Under the pieces are notes generated by a model, which saw only the letters and a list, made by a program, of their open reading frames with translations, ran no database searches and was not told where the DNA came from. The position numbers and the translations under genes are program-made. This document shows, piece after piece, positions 1 through 12,140 of a DNA stretch of 64,000 bases. The DNA comes from Magicicada septendecula (lineage: Eukaryota > Arthropoda > Insecta > Hemiptera > Cicadidae): contig CM068372.1 of the NCBI GenBank assembly GCA_034769895.1, positions 385,229,282 through 385,293,281 on the forward strand, read 5' to 3'. How positions within the stretch are numbered: the stretch's first letter is position 1; every line of letters starts with the position of its first letter.

Positions 1-35
1 TACACAACACCCACTACTTGTTTTTCTATAATATA

Positions 36-153
36 CATACAGAGAAGCAACTAGGTAGATGGGCATAAAGGTAGATACGTAGGTAGACGCTAGGCAGGTA
101 TTCAGACAGAGAAACTTGGTTTCTGCTCGTGTTTAAATTTTCACAAATAAACT
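36..153. repeat. Dispersed repeat, copy 1 (partner at 7467-7582)
   Basis: This segment is about 90% identical by eye to 7467-7582 in the same orientation. Both contain the same series of words: aagcaactaggtagatg, agacgctaggcaggtattca, and ttaaattttcacaaataaac. Part of it recurs more loosely at about 755-815. No coding potential or terminal repeats were seen, so the element type is unknown. The short ORF on the minus strand here is low-complexity and is not called as a gene. Confidence 0.75.
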
Positions 154-690
154 GTGAATAAATCCGCTGAATGGGCATAGGACGGTGAAAGCTTTTAGTA
201 AATTGTGTCAGGCCAATTGTAAGTAAATTGGTGAAAGGGTGAAAAACAGAGAGCCGCGAACAATACACTTCCAGAAATTATTTTTAGATCGAATATTTTT
301 TCTGACAACACTGAACCTCTTTGCTGCGTAAAATGTATACAACCGTGACTTGATATAAAGATACCATATTGACCAGAGATAATATATTTTAGAGAGATTT
401 ATTGTTGAGTAGTAATTTTAGAATACAGAGAAACAATTTGGTATGATTTTGAAAGATGAATAGATAAATATATTATAATTAAACTAAGTCAATTACTTTA
501 CAATTATTCTCTTTATTTAGGAAATTGCCCTTTTAATAAACAGCTACTCGTACATTACTCAATACAGTGCATTTGTGATTTTCTTATTCCTGTTTTTACT
601 TTCGGCCGATTATCAGGGGCCCTCTTGACTAATCTGTCATCATCCACCCATCCTGCCAACCTGTCTACAACTCTTTCACAGTTGTCACTT
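154..690. other. AT-rich DNA, no feature recognised
   Basis: AT-rich sequence without a convincing open frame, inverted repeat or recognisable element. Confidence 0.5.
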
Positions 691-840
691 TTTTGTTGCA
701 GTCAACTATGGTTATCACATGGCATGTTTCTAGAATGTTGATTTTTGAGTGTCGGCAACTTGACTTCTGCTCATGTTTACATTTTCGCAAATCAAAATGT
801 GAGCATTGTATCCTGAAGAGAGTATATCTGAGTTCTCAGA

Positions 841-863
841 GTTCCGAGGAGAGGGAAAGAGAG

Positions 864-912
<49 letters not shown>
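841..912. repeat. (GA)n microsatellite
   Basis: A nearly pure GA tract of about 70 bases, preceded by impure purine sequence and followed by GATG-type repeats to about 945. The short ORFs that cross it on both strands are translations of the repeat and are not genes. Confidence 0.95.
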
Positions 913-913
<1 letters not shown>

Positions 914-1510
914 TGGATGGATGGATGGGTAAGTAGATAGGTACATATTGTAACAGTACAGACTGTTCCATAGAAATAAACTAACTGAGTAAAAAGAAAT
1001 GATGATAACAAGTAGTAAATCTACCAACAGCATTCAATGACAGTACAAAATAAACTGACGAATAGACTGAGACTTTGACAAAGATTAATTCCCCAATAGA
1101 TTAGTTAAGTGAGCATGAAACAATTAGACAAAAATCAAACACCATAAATAAATGAAAGGTGAAGTAACTTATATTTTAAGATATATTAGAGTAAAGTAAA
1201 CAGCACATTAGCTGGACAATTAAAAAGAAATAACTAGCATAAGAAATATAACGAAGTATTATGTTGATAATAATGAATAGTAGATGAATTATGAAAAATG
1301 AACAATTAAAATGAGATTAACAGTATAATCAACAATGTTTGATCAACCTTGAAAGAAAGGTATGCTAAGGCAGAATAGATTAAAGAAAAGATAATGAAAG
1401 AATAAATTATATATGTTCTAATTATAAATGATGTCAAATGTAATCAACAATGTAAAAAAGTTATGTATTTAAAAATGTTATAAGCTTGTTAATGTTTTAA
1501 AAAGATGTAT

Positions 1511-2038
1511 TGTAACCCCTCTTTCAATTTCCCCCCTTTTTTTTATAAATAAAAAAATATAAATCCTCTTTTTTTGAAAGAGAGGCAACAAGTTATTTAG
1601 AACTAGGCAAGAGCCTAGAGAAACCAAAAAATGCGCTGGGTCCAGTATGACGGGACTTGCAAATGAAACTCTGCTCTAAGATAACAACAACAAGATTTAT
1701 TAGAGTTATGTTTTTGTACAATCAGTTCCCCCAGTATATGATATATGCGCCTTTGAATGATTAAGTTAATCTTACACAATCCATAGAATAGATCAAATTC
1801 ATTAATAGAGTTCAATATTATACATTGCATATATTTGCATCTTCATATAATCAAATTAGGATTACAAGTGCTTTCACTTGATAACAATAGCTCAAAATGT
1901 TGTTATAATTCAACACTAAACATACGCATCGCCAAATAATTGACCTTGATATCACTGAGCAGCATACAGTTACTTCTAAATAATGTAAGAATGGCGCATA
2001 GTATCGACCCTCCCAGTAAGTCACATAAACCATAAACA

Positions 2039-2080
<42 letters not shown>

Positions 2081-4253
2081 AACAACGTATAAACAATCTA
2101 ACAATCACATAAAGGCATGACACACAACATATAATTAACATAGATACACATTTACATATAAATACCACACACCATGTCCACCTGGTTAACAGTATATATA
2201 TTGTCATCGTAACACCCTCAAACCCTCTTATTCAGATCAAGTATCCGGCCCACCTTAAAACTTCTCAATTGACAAACCCAAAACCAAACAAAAAGTCACA
2301 AGACCAGAGTTGAAACACCCCAAAAATTCTAAGAATGTGAAAGGCCAAAGTCAAATTGGCAAAATAGTCAGAACGGCACACAAGTACCAAGCATAAAAGG
2401 TAATTATCAATTTCGTACCCCAAATAATGATAAACGTGCCATCACGAGGTCAACATGGCTGCCCGGTTGCATGAACTGCATATTCTCATTGCTTTTATTT
2501 TCTTACCAAAAAAAAACAAATTTTTAAGCAAGATCAGTGGAACGTAACCACCCATGAATAACTTAAAACTGGTATGGATTTGTTTTACATTCTTTAACAT
2601 TTATCAATGTATCATTATTATGAATTATTAAAAAAAAGGAAAAATTAACAATTCTTGTGCTGGCTATGGCAAAAGTTTAGTGGTTACAAAATTATTTAAA
2701 CAGTTGAATTGGATTTCTTAAAGCAGAATCTGTTGATTTAATTTACTAAAACATACTTGAGGTGTTCATAAAGAACCCACTTGACCTCAGGCACGGTCAT
2801 GCGCCCGGACTAGATCCAACAAACTATGACATGTTATTAGCCTGTGGATAACGGCACCAACAGGTGTCGTCCACAGGTTAAAGCACCTCCCCCAACCTTT
2901 AAATTAAAAACCAAAGCAAATACCCAATTAAATGAAAATGTATACGACCACGAAAATTCCCCAACAATGTACCGAGGCACCCGTGCATGCATACTTAACG
3001 CTAATATCATTTAGTGACAGTCAGTGCCGCCCATATTTACAGAAAAAACTAACATCAATTTGGGTGATGCATGACCCTGGCTGAGTTTACAAATTCCCTG
3101 AGGCGTAAGCATTAGTAAAAAGGAAAAGATAATATTTAACCCGAAATGTCCCGTTGGACTTGTGCACAACAAGGTTCTAAACTGGAGCATTTCCGAAATA
3201 TCTCAAGATAAGGTGTAGCGGCCACAAACTGTTTTAAAAAGGCATAAATGTCACCTGGTTATACAGCACAAGGCTGGAGTATGTTGTAGTGTGTGTGTCC
3301 GTCCATTCGTCCTTACAGCTGAGCGGAAAGTCCCTGGATTTACTTCATGGATGGCAGGTGATCGGCCATCCGCTGGAGCGAGACAGATTGACGACTAATT
3401 CGGAAACCCTGCACAATTATAGGGGTAATTACTCACAGGTTCAATAAATTACAATACCCCATTCACCCAGCTGAACCCACACTTCACGACATGCCCAGTT
3501 TAAAATCTCCAGAAAATTTACTTATACATTGAACCCCTATTGTATTAGATAAATCGTTTCAAATATAACCTCTTTAAATAATATGATATATAATATATTC
3601 ATTCAACATAATAAATTATTTCAAATAAATAGTTATTCATAACTTTTCGTCAATCACTTAATCACTTTCCACATGAGCTAGCAAACTTTAACAGGTTCGT
3701 GAGATATGTTCATTTCACCAAAATCACAAAATAATTAACTTACGCCCCATTCTAATATGATGAATTAAATAAACAGGCACAAAAACTGTAAAACACTATC
3801 TGTTAGCCAGCGTTAACATTTGAAACATGAACAAACAGAAATTAGCCTAACTCACGCCACGTGCTGAGTCTAATGCAAATATATCGCCCTGCATCAACGT
3901 TAATATTAAGTAAAATGCAATTTAATTTTATTAAACAGTAAGTAATATATTGTAGGCACACTTACCGGGGAGTCGCGTAGCTTTTACTTATGCATAGTAA
4001 AATATAGTAGACAAAATTCCAAGTCGTAGCTGTCAGGCGAATACAGACGACCTACTACGTTGAATGCTGAAACTGGACTAGTCGTTACAACTACGGAAAA
4101 AATTGTACGAAGTTATGGACCCAGAGCGCGCGCGGATCGGCCGGGTGGCAACACAACACGACGGACGCCGATAATACGTAATTTATTAATTCAACGCAGT
4201 CCGCTCTCGTTGACAAAAAAAAAAAACAGCCGAGTTTTCCAAAACACGGCACA
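1511..4253 (-). mobile_element. Solo LTR of the long-LTR Ty3/gypsy family
   Basis: Read on the minus strand this starts TGTGCCGTGTTTTGG and ends TTGAAAGAGGGGTTACA, matching both ends of the complete LTR at 55437-58063. Internal landmarks also match in order: the stretch around GACCCAGCGCA and GGGACTTGCA near 1640-1660, the GGTCAACATGGC region near 2450, a single copy of the unit that is triplicated in the other LTR near 2630-2690, and the ACGGCACCA/GTCCACAGGTTA region near 2852-2880. It is flanked by a 4-bp direct duplication GTAT (1507-1510 and 4254-4257), so both ends are intact. No internal region is present, as expected after LTR-LTR recombination. Identity to the other LTR is only moderate at the 5' end, so this is an older or different subfamily member. 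Confidence 0.9.
2041..2076. repeat. (AT)n microsatellite inside the solo LTR
   Basis: An uninterrupted run of 18 AT dinucleotides. The overlapping tyrosine-isoleucine ORFs are artefacts of this tract. Confidence 0.95.
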
Positions 4254-4257
4254 GTAT
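4254..4257. repeat. Target-site duplication GTAT (right copy)
   Basis: Identical to 1507-1510 and immediately adjacent to the solo LTR terminus. A 4-bp duplication is within the normal range for Ty3/gypsy integrases. Confidence 0.85.
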
Positions 4258-5210
4258 TAGAAGGTAAGGTGAAAAAAAACCTTATTATGAATTGTGAGGT
4301 ATAAGGGAATGACCTAAGGTGAGTTAAAGTAACTTCATGAATAATAAATAATATAATAAAAGTTCAGAATAATGACTAGGGCCAATGTGCCAAGTAGGAA
4401 TAATATTGTGCTATAACTAGCACATGATTTATAAGAAAATCGGAACAAATAGCAAAATGTCTATTATAAATACTGAAATAAAGACACAATAATTAATGTA
4501 ACTCACAACCAACTATGTAGAGTGCATACTGAAAAAATATTGTAATTGTGAAGAGAAACATGAAATGATTAGACAAATACAACATAACAAATGAGATTAT
4601 GAAAATAAGGATAATAAAGAGACCATACTATACAGAGTATAGAAAAATACGAATAACAATTACGTAAAAGGTGTAATATCACCAGACAAGTACAATTAAA
4701 ATAATTATAGGAAGTAAGAGTAATTTTGAATAATTAATAATAAAAGAACGAAGCCATTTAATGATAATAATCAATTATGTTATAAGAATTATTAATGTTC
4801 AGCTGGATACAGCAAATTTATAAAATAATAAGTTAATTTATATATTATAATTGTGTTCAAAGTATTAAAAAATGATTGTTTAATAAATGTTAAAAAATAC
4901 TGCAATAGAATCTGCAAATTGTAGCAGAAGACGTTTGGAATAAAACAATATTTAAGATAGGCTATCAATAAGATGTAGTTTATTAATTAAAAATGTATCC
5001 AAACTGGCCGCTATTCATCTCAAAATAACCATCAAGGGACGAGCAATACGATGCTAGTAATAGATCAAAATTTGTAATTAGAATAAATGAGAAACAAACA
5101 TAAATAAGATAAAATTTGTGAATATTGGAAGGGTCCGGGAATAGCAACAACAACGATATACCCACGCTTAGAGCAATTATGTAAAAGTTATTTTTAGAAT
5201 GACCGCATCA

Positions 5211-5291
5211 TGACGTCATTTTGGACCAATCAGAAAATTAGATGAGATAATTAATTGTCAGCGCCAAGCTGAGTTTGAGGCAACTATATAA
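5211..5291 (+). promoter_or_regulatory. Promoter-like cluster: CRE, CCAAT box, TATA box
   Basis: A perfect palindromic CRE (TGACGTCA, 5211-5218) is followed by CCAAT (5226-5230) and a TATATAA box (5285-5291), in an order and spacing typical of RNA polymerase II promoters. No open reading frame follows. The simplest reading is the promoter of the candidate old LTR in which it lies. Activity cannot be judged from the sequence. Confidence 0.45.
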
Positions 5292-6408
5292 GCAGCTCGT
5301 GCTAAGGAACGAGGACACACATTTTTTGAATTCCATTTCGGCATATACAACAAGAGCTCCACGTCAAAATTTCATTTCAAAATATTATTAACCAACAGTA
5401 GAGAAGAAGGTACCTACATAGTAAAGTGAACAATCAGTACTCTTTAGGATAATCAGTATTCTTTAACCAGTAGTGCGAAACCACAGAACGAGGTTAGAAG
5501 AGTTACCTAACCAAATAAATAACTACAAGAAGTATTAATCGTTCTTCGCGGAAATCGAAAGTGTACGATCAGTGTATTGAGATCGTATAGTGAATAAATA
5601 ATCATCCAGAGAGATTATCAATCAGGGAGTACAGTGAAAAATATAATTAACAATGTTCCAATTATTATATCATTATTATAAGATATAATTCAGAGTAAAT
5701 ACAATTATGTAATAAACACCAAACACTAACACAATAAGTAGTAATGATTGTCAACACTTTTTACAAAAGGAATTATTCAATTCCAATACAAGAATTCACG
5801 ATTTAGGCTAACCGTAGTTAACCTCAAAAATCGTAAGGTCAGACGAACATTTTGTTAATAAGTGTGAATTATTAAAGGTGTCTAACCTACAAAACTAAAT
5901 CTTTGTGAATCATCGTAACTCGAGGCATATTAGCTTTATTCTGTAGCTCGAAAGGATTCACCCTTGAGATATAAGAAATTTTAAGATAAATAAATATTTA
6001 ATTATAGTCACCAATGCCAACCTTCTGGGTTACCAGAGAAATAAGCCAGGTTAATTGTAATCACTAAATCATAGTTTAATTGTATGTATAGAATTAAAAT
6101 AGCACTCTGTGAGTAATAAAACAAGAATATATTAATTAACAAACATTGTACGAACTTATTGAAGTAAATTTTAGTAATTTTTTCTTATTTAGGAGAGTTG
6201 TAAATTCAAGCCACTCAAACAGTTAAGTTGGCAGCATGGCCGTGTGAAGCACCAACCATTCAAATTTATAACCAGTAACAAAAAAATAATTATTTAATTA
6301 AATTAATTTCATAATACAGACAATTGAATAATTTAACGATATTAATAAAAATTATTTCGTTAACTCATCTAATAAATTATTTTATGGAATAACAACCTAG
6401 ATTTCATA

Positions 6409-6418
6409 TGGCGCCCAA
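6409..6418 (+). other. Primer-binding-site-like box (lysine tRNA type)
   Basis: TGGCGCCCAA matches the start of the lysine-tRNA-complementary primer sites used by many retroelements. The match stops after about ten bases (AATAACAC follows). It lies two bases after a CA dinucleotide that could end an LTR. A chance match of this length in 64 kb is possible. Confidence 0.3.
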
Positions 6419-7327
6419 ATAACACAAAATTAAGCTCACTTACTTTTAAACAGTGCTAATATACTGTTTTGACGAATCAGTTGTTTTATAACATACCAAG
6501 ACAATTTGAGCAACCAGTTCAGACAGACATAAACTACCAGTTCTACACCAAAGGTACGTGCAAGTTGTAATTACATTATAAACTAGTCAAAACGACTTTA
6601 TTACAGTACAGTGACAATTTAGGTCAACGGAATTGCGACGGAACGTCAAGAGGATTCCAAAGTGAACCAGATTAATTAAAACAGATTACAATAATTAAAC
6701 AATTATACTAAAAATAATAAAACCGAAAACAAGATTAAATAAAATAATATAAAATAAATAAAATTATTGAAGAACAAAGATAAAAAGATTAATTAAAATT
6801 TAATAAAGGGGACGTAAACGATTTGTAATAATATATATTTTGAAAATAGCAGACAGTTAGATAGTTGGATATTACAACCACGGGATCGAAAGACATTTGT
6901 TTCTCGGAGCTATAGACAAACCTGAAAAATGTCATCAAAACTAGAGATGTTACTTTGACAAATATGATTCATATTTTGAAGTTCGAGACTTCTCCGGTTG
7001 TAAGGTATGACCGTGAGATTTAGTCGTTAATGAAGCCTTTGAACTACGGCGCTGGAGAAAAATTTTGTCTCGTAGATAACTACGCATTTTGGGAACTGTT
7101 TATTAATGAGGGGACAGGATCTAGCTAGAAAAGAATCTAACGCTGTGAAAACTGGAAAGCGAAAGCATAAGAGAACGACAGAGAACTAGGCAGATCAACA
7201 GCATCGCGGAAGCAACAAACAAGAATATAGAAGATCTTCGGGGCATAATGCTAGTTAAAAGAGCTTGGCGAGTTTTTGGTAATCGGGCCGAGAAGTGTTG
7301 ACAACGACTGATCAGCTGACTGACTAA
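6419..7327. other. AT-rich non-coding DNA
   Basis: No long open frame. If the upstream LTR reading is correct this would be its decayed internal leader. No gag or pol similarity was recognised. Confidence 0.35.
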
Positions 7328-7466
7328 TCAGATATATGGATTGATTGTAAGATGGATTGATATATTAATGGATGAATATTTACATAAAGAGAAAGATAGA
7401 TAGATAAATATGTCGGTAGGCATATAGATCGATTTACATACGTATATTGACATAGAAATTGATATA

Positions 7467-7582
7467 GACAGAAAAGCAACTAGGTAGATGGACATAAAAG
7501 TAGATGTGTAGGCAGACGCTAGGCAGGTATTCAAACAGACAAACTTGATTTCTGCTCATGTTTAAATTTTCACAAATAAACT
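7467..7582. repeat. Dispersed repeat, copy 2 (partner at 36-153)
   Basis: Direct-orientation partner of 36-153, sharing tctgctcatgtttaaattt and neighbouring words. It is preceded (7328-7466) by degenerate GATA/GATT-type simple sequence. Confidence 0.75.
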
Positions 7583-8605
7583 GGCGTGTCGTATCCTGAA
7601 TAGAGAGAGAGAATGTGTGTGTGGTTGTAAAGAGAATTCGACAATAAGTTTAAAATTTACTCCAGGGTTGCACAGTTTGTTTGACAGTAATGTTAACATG
7701 GGACTAGACAAAGGACAGACGGGTCTCTGTGCATCACTTTACCAATTTAATTAACATTCTGTACTTTGTGTTTGTTTGGAGAAACTTGCGGTTACCGTCT
7801 GGCTAAATTGTTTGACTGCGGGCGACCTGCGTTCAAGGTTGTCACGTCTTCAAAGTCATTACAGAGGGAAAGACATTTTGCGTATTAGACAATGCCTACT
7901 GGTGTACAGATTTTGTAGTTGTTTTGTAACTTCGTGGAAATTATTCTGTTTTTATAAAATACTGCGCACTTTATTATTCGTAAACATACGAGGAAATGCT
8001 TGCGGAGAGCTTAAAATTTGTGTTAAACTTTTTGCGTGATGTGGGACTCATACTTCGTGTGAACTCCTGATAACTTCCAAATTTATCTGGCAATTTCTCT
8101 TTCATTACCGCCTGGTTGAAACAAATGTGTCATGCGAGTTTTAAAAAACGGACAAAATTACAAAGGAGATTGCATTTCCACAGGTTTCTTAACTAGCCTA
8201 ACCCGTGAAGCTAGTATTTTGAGTAATTGCATTTCAAGGTCGGACATGACCTATTCTCCAGATTGTTCTAACGCTTGTAACAACAGAAATTGTCTGACCG
8301 TCGTACCAATAAATATAATAGTAATAATAATAACAATAATAATAATAATCGGCATAATACCAATAATCGATTTGGTAATAAAATTTTATTGTTATGTGTG
8401 TAAAGTTTGTGAAACATTAATTTTAGCGCCTGTAGATTATTTTGCATATCAACAATCTGACGTAATCTTACGTAATATTTCCTCTCAATATCAGCCCATC
8501 TAAAAAGTAATTTCTACACTCAATTTAATTGAATTTTTCTTTCCAAAACACTTGTTTTTAATGACTATAATATTATATTATATGAGTACTTATGCTGACA
8601 ATGTA
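7583..8605. other. Non-coding DNA, nothing recognised
   Basis: Contains a short GA/GT tract near 7602-7625 and an (AAT)n stretch near 8315-8350. Two open frames of 87 and 123 codons lie here, but they lack any recognisable domain and include translated simple repeats, so no gene is called. Confidence 0.45.
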
Positions 8606-9241
8606 CAGTAGAACCTCACTAATTCGTCACTACGGGACCGAAGGGGTGACGAATTAGTGAAATAGACGAATTAGTGAAATAGACGAATTAGTGAGGGAGT
8701 AAGGAACAAACCCATTAAAGACAATATAAAATGTTTTATTACAACACTAGCAATGTACAGTACTAATGTTATGCTCGAACACATTTATTGCTGGAAATTT
8801 TGTAACTTAAACAAGTTAACCATTGTAATTACAAAAAATAATTGTTTAATGATTGTAAAAAAATCCAATTTTTTCTGTCGACCATACTTTTCAAGAGCCA
8901 AATTATGTATTTGGTGCAGTAAAATTATTTTAGGCAGTCCTGCTTTATCTTGGCTTTCCTATTATTTGACTGCTATAGTCAGTGATTGAATGGCCTGATT
9001 ATGGGAGATGCCAGGTTTTACTGGCTGGTCATTGTACATCATTGTACACAAGTAGGCTACGAAATACCCATTCTCGGAACCAATATCTTCCGCAATCCGT
9101 TCTATTGGCTATTATTAAAACCCCGGCCACAATCATCACCTTTCTGGTTTACCCCGGCTATAATTAGATCGTATACGTTACTCGCTTGTTAATAAAGAAA
9201 AAGAAAGTTTGAGTGGGTGACGAATTAGTGACGTTCTACTG
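8606..9241. mobile_element. pogo/Tigger-like MITE with TA target duplication
   Basis: The two ends form a 25-bp terminal inverted repeat with one mismatch: the left end begins CAGTAGAACCTCACTAAT and the right end, reverse complemented, begins CAGTAGAACGTCACTAAT. Both ends are flanked by TA (8604-8605 and 9242-9243). CAG-starting termini with a TA duplication fit the pogo/Tigger branch of Tc1/mariner. Just inside the left end the words GACGAATTAGTG and AATAGACG repeat, giving local hairpins. At 636 bp and with no transposase frame it is non-autonomous. Confidence 0.85.
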
Positions 9242-9243
9242 TA

Positions 9244-9678
9244 ATTTCATAATTTGCATATTGGTTTTGCTATGACGACAACATCTTCTAAGGTTTTACA
9301 TTAAAAGTTATAAATAAATAAATTTTATTTTTTTGCCTATTTCAAACGAACCTTAATTTTTTCTAATTTAATATATACTGTGCGATGTTTTTGTTGTTAC
9401 AATACCGGGTCAGATACAGCGGTGGTGTTTCAATACGCCCACCAAGCTAAGTTTGTCCTTATACTTGAGAATATATATATATCTGATCCGAACTTGTCAC
9501 AGACAGACCCTAAGGGACAATTGGCGTCGGAAATATATGTGCGCCGCGGGATATCTGTGAGGTGGAACTGCCGCAGACACAAACTAAGTCTACAGCGCGT
9601 TAAGGCCGAGTCTCAGGCGGCTCCTTCTCGTCTCGGAGCCGGCGGCATTATGCAGGTCTAAACCGTATATGTAGAAAA

Positions 9679-9681
<3 letters not shown>
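9244..9681. other. Intergenic, includes a GC-richer patch
   Basis: The portion from about 9500 to 9650 is clearly richer in G+C than its surroundings and carries a 93-codon open frame with no recognisable motif. I see no support for a gene. Confidence 0.4.

Positions 9682-9717
<36 letters not shown>
9682..9717. repeat. (TA)n tract at the 3' end of a LINE
   Basis: About 18 TA units directly abutting the 3' end of the minus-strand LINE fragment at 9718-10190. It reads naturally as that element's simple-sequence tail. Confidence 0.85.
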
Positions 9718-9720
<3 letters not shown>

Positions 9721-10190
9721 CGGGGATCCCACAGCTACTGCCGCATCCCGCATCTCAGTTTCCATATAAACTTATTTTGTGTATCTTCATTCTTCAGATT
9801 CTTTTCTTTCATACTCCTTTCTATCCGTTCTATCCATTTTAATCTAGGTTTGCCTCTTTTTCTTCTGTTGCTACGTCTGTTTTTGAACACATTCACAGGT
9901 ATTCTTTCTTCACTCATTCTCATTAGGTGTCCATACCAGGAAAGCTGTTTACGTTTTATATCTTCTATTACAGTTTCTTTTCTATTTGTTCTTTCCCTTA
10001 TTACGTCATTCCTTACACGTTCCAGACGAGAAACTCTGGAAGCTAGTCTAAGATAGTCCATCTCTACAGCTTCAATCTTCCTACGGTTCGTTTCGTTGAT
10101 TGTCCATTATTGGTTCAACAATGGCTTTATAAATATTGATCTTTGTCGGTAGCCCGATTTTGGTGAACCATAAAAGTGAGTTTAATTGGC
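9718..10190 (-). pseudogene. LINE 3' fragment, family A (RT C-terminal region)
   Basis: The open frame at 9735-10061 encodes the region downstream of a LINE reverse transcriptase domain: MDYLRLASRVSRLERVRN, then KQLSWYGHLMRMSEERIP, then a basic RRKRGKPRLKW stretch. Upstream on the minus strand, out of frame, come traces of INIYKAIVEPIM and a RRKIEAVEMDY-like segment, so the copy has suffered a deletion. The 3' end runs into a (TA)n tail. The copy is 5'-truncated and inactive. It belongs with the fragments at 24905-25690 and 26086-26945. Confidence 0.85.
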
Positions 10191-11400
10191 GTATGGTGCT
10201 TTTTCCTAAAACTAATCGATGTGTTATATCGATTGAAGAAAGACTTCAATATGATAAAATACATTTTTTTAAAACTTGTACAAATATTCAAGAAATCATC
10301 GCCTAAAAAATATTACCTTGCTACTTGATAATCCTGTTGGTACTGTCATCGTGTAATAACCAACTGACATTCAGATGAACTGCAGATGAGACAACAAAAG
10401 GGGTTAGATTTCCTTAGACTGCTACCTGATGAACGATACCGAAATCTGCAAAATTGTAGACACACAATGACGCTGATGTTTGGAAATTCATAAGTCTTTG
10501 GATACACGGTAACTACAATGACGTTAATAAGAAACACACCAGAAGTCGCCGCAAAGAAGATTCTTCACTGTTCCAATTATTAACAATAGCAACAACTCAC
10601 CTGGATGTGGCCATCCCTGGTTTGCAGAAGATCGGCTTCAGTTTTTACATTTAAGTCTGTATGTAAATATAAAACATCTAACATCATTCTTATAGTCTTC
10701 ATTATTATACTGGCATAACAAAGACTGCAGCCTACAGTTGAATTAAAATTTATTAAATATATGGATTAACTCTTTAAGTCACTTATAATGATATATTGCC
10801 GATTCCACTTTTACGTAACTTGTCAAAAATACGTCACCTATGATGGTGCACGCCGATAGATTCCTGAGTTTAATTTGGCCCTCAAACCTCTTAAGTTGGG
10901 TACCACTATTTTATAATATAAATGTACGTCTTAATTTAATTTAGAACTTATAATAGTATGTCTTATATGCCAACTACCTGAAATTTAGTGCGTGTAGTAC
11001 ACGTTGTGCGTGAGTGCGTGCGTGCATGTGCGTGTGCGTGTGTGCGTGTGTGAAGGTTTGACGTAACCTTATTTTTGTATGCTCTCCAGTGTACATGTAA
11101 CATCGGATTGTAGTACATATCAGCTGATTGGTATTTACAATAGCACTAAAATGATTTCATAAAAATAATTTACAATATAAAGTATATAAGATAATTAAAA
11201 GAAACCCTTATAACAGCTTACCGAAATCAAGCTTGTTTTTATAACACACAAACAAATTTTCACTGATCACTGTTAATCGTTAAGACTGTTTTACGAGTTG
11301 GTCATTTGAGAAGTTACGCAAAGAACACCCGTTCCTTTACAAATTACCCAAACACAAATAGAACTAAAACTGGCAGATGTGTCTTCCGGAGTATTTTATG
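10191..11400. other. Non-coding DNA with a GT-rich stretch
   Basis: No gene recognised. Degenerate GTGCGTG repeats occupy about 10,988-11,052. Confidence 0.5.
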
Positions 11401-11404
11401 ATTG

Positions 11405-12140
11405 GTCACTCTACAATTGACACTTTGTTGTTTGCGGACGATATGGCTACTCTGTCATTCTGTGAGACTTGGAAAACAGATTGCAGATGGGTATACATTT
11501 GTTAAATCGAATCTACAAAGAGTCTGGATTACAAATATCTACACTTAAGACGAAGGTAATGGCTTTTCGTGGAACTGATCCCATACGCGCAGTAATTGTT
11601 ATAGATGATACTGCCATGGAACACCTCAGCAATTTTGATTACAGTGTGTCCTATAATAAAAGCAACGACGTTGTGAATAAGTTGCATAAGTTCAACCTTA
11701 TGTGCGGGGCCATCAGGCGAACCCTTAGGTCAGCAAGTAAAGGAACAGGCCTAAAATTCTACAAGGTGATGGCTCTTCCCACACTTCTTTATGGGTCTGA
11801 GAAATGGACGAAAGGCCAGGACAGTCGCATCCAAGCGGCTGAAATGAGATTTCTCAGGCACGTGGCAGGGCATACTCTCCATGATCATAGAAGAAACACA
11901 GATATACGGCAGGAACTGAATATTATGAGTATACTCGACAGGATCGCTCAGTATCGGCTCAATTGGTGGGAACATCTTTGCCGAATGGATGACTGCCGCA
12001 TCCCGAAGCAACTATGGAACTATAAGCAGAGGGGACGGAGAGGTGTGGTACGTCCGAGGAAACGCTGGAGTGATCAGCTTTAATAATTGCCTATTTGAGA
12101 CCGGAACAAACCATTCTTGGTTTAAACCTTGAGGATGATG
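11405..12140 (+). pseudogene. LINE fragment, family B, with RT FADD box and GAT tail
   Basis: The catalytic FADD box is at 11431-11442, in a different frame from the 204-codon frame at 11469-12083, so a frameshift separates them. The long frame carries, in order, a TKVMAFRG segment, YKVMALPTLLYGSEKW, an AAEMRFLRHVAGHTLHDHR segment, LNWWEHLCRMDD and the basic RGRRGVVRPRKRWSDQL tail. Stop codons follow, then a short 3' sequence ending in GATGATGATG near 12,130. This is the best preserved copy of the commonest LINE family in the window. Clade assignment to RTE-like elements is suggested only by the short tandem-repeat tail. Confidence 0.88.

Larger units (their letters stand above)
949..6406 (+). 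mobile_element. Candidate old long LTR, interrupted by the solo LTR
   Basis: The AT- and purine-rich composition of 949-1510 resumes after the solo LTR at 4258, so the two flanks were probably one sequence before that insertion. The composite starts TGTAACAG (949). It reaches ...ATTTCA (6406), two bases before a TGGCGCCCAA box that resembles a lysine-tRNA primer site, and carries a CRE/CCAAT/TATA promoter-like cluster at 5211-5291. With the 2.74-kb insertion and one copy of its TSD removed it would be about 2.7 kb long. A partner LTR and gag-pol were not seen, so this is an inference and the boundaries are weak. Confidence 0.3.

Noticed and set aside
8132..8503. 123-codon frame with an isoleucine-rich stretch
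   Set aside because: The isoleucine run comes from an AAT microsatellite and nothing else is recognisable.
9380..9661. 93-codon frame in a GC-richer patch
   Set aside because: No recognisable motif and no supporting splice or promoter pattern; cannot be separated from chance.
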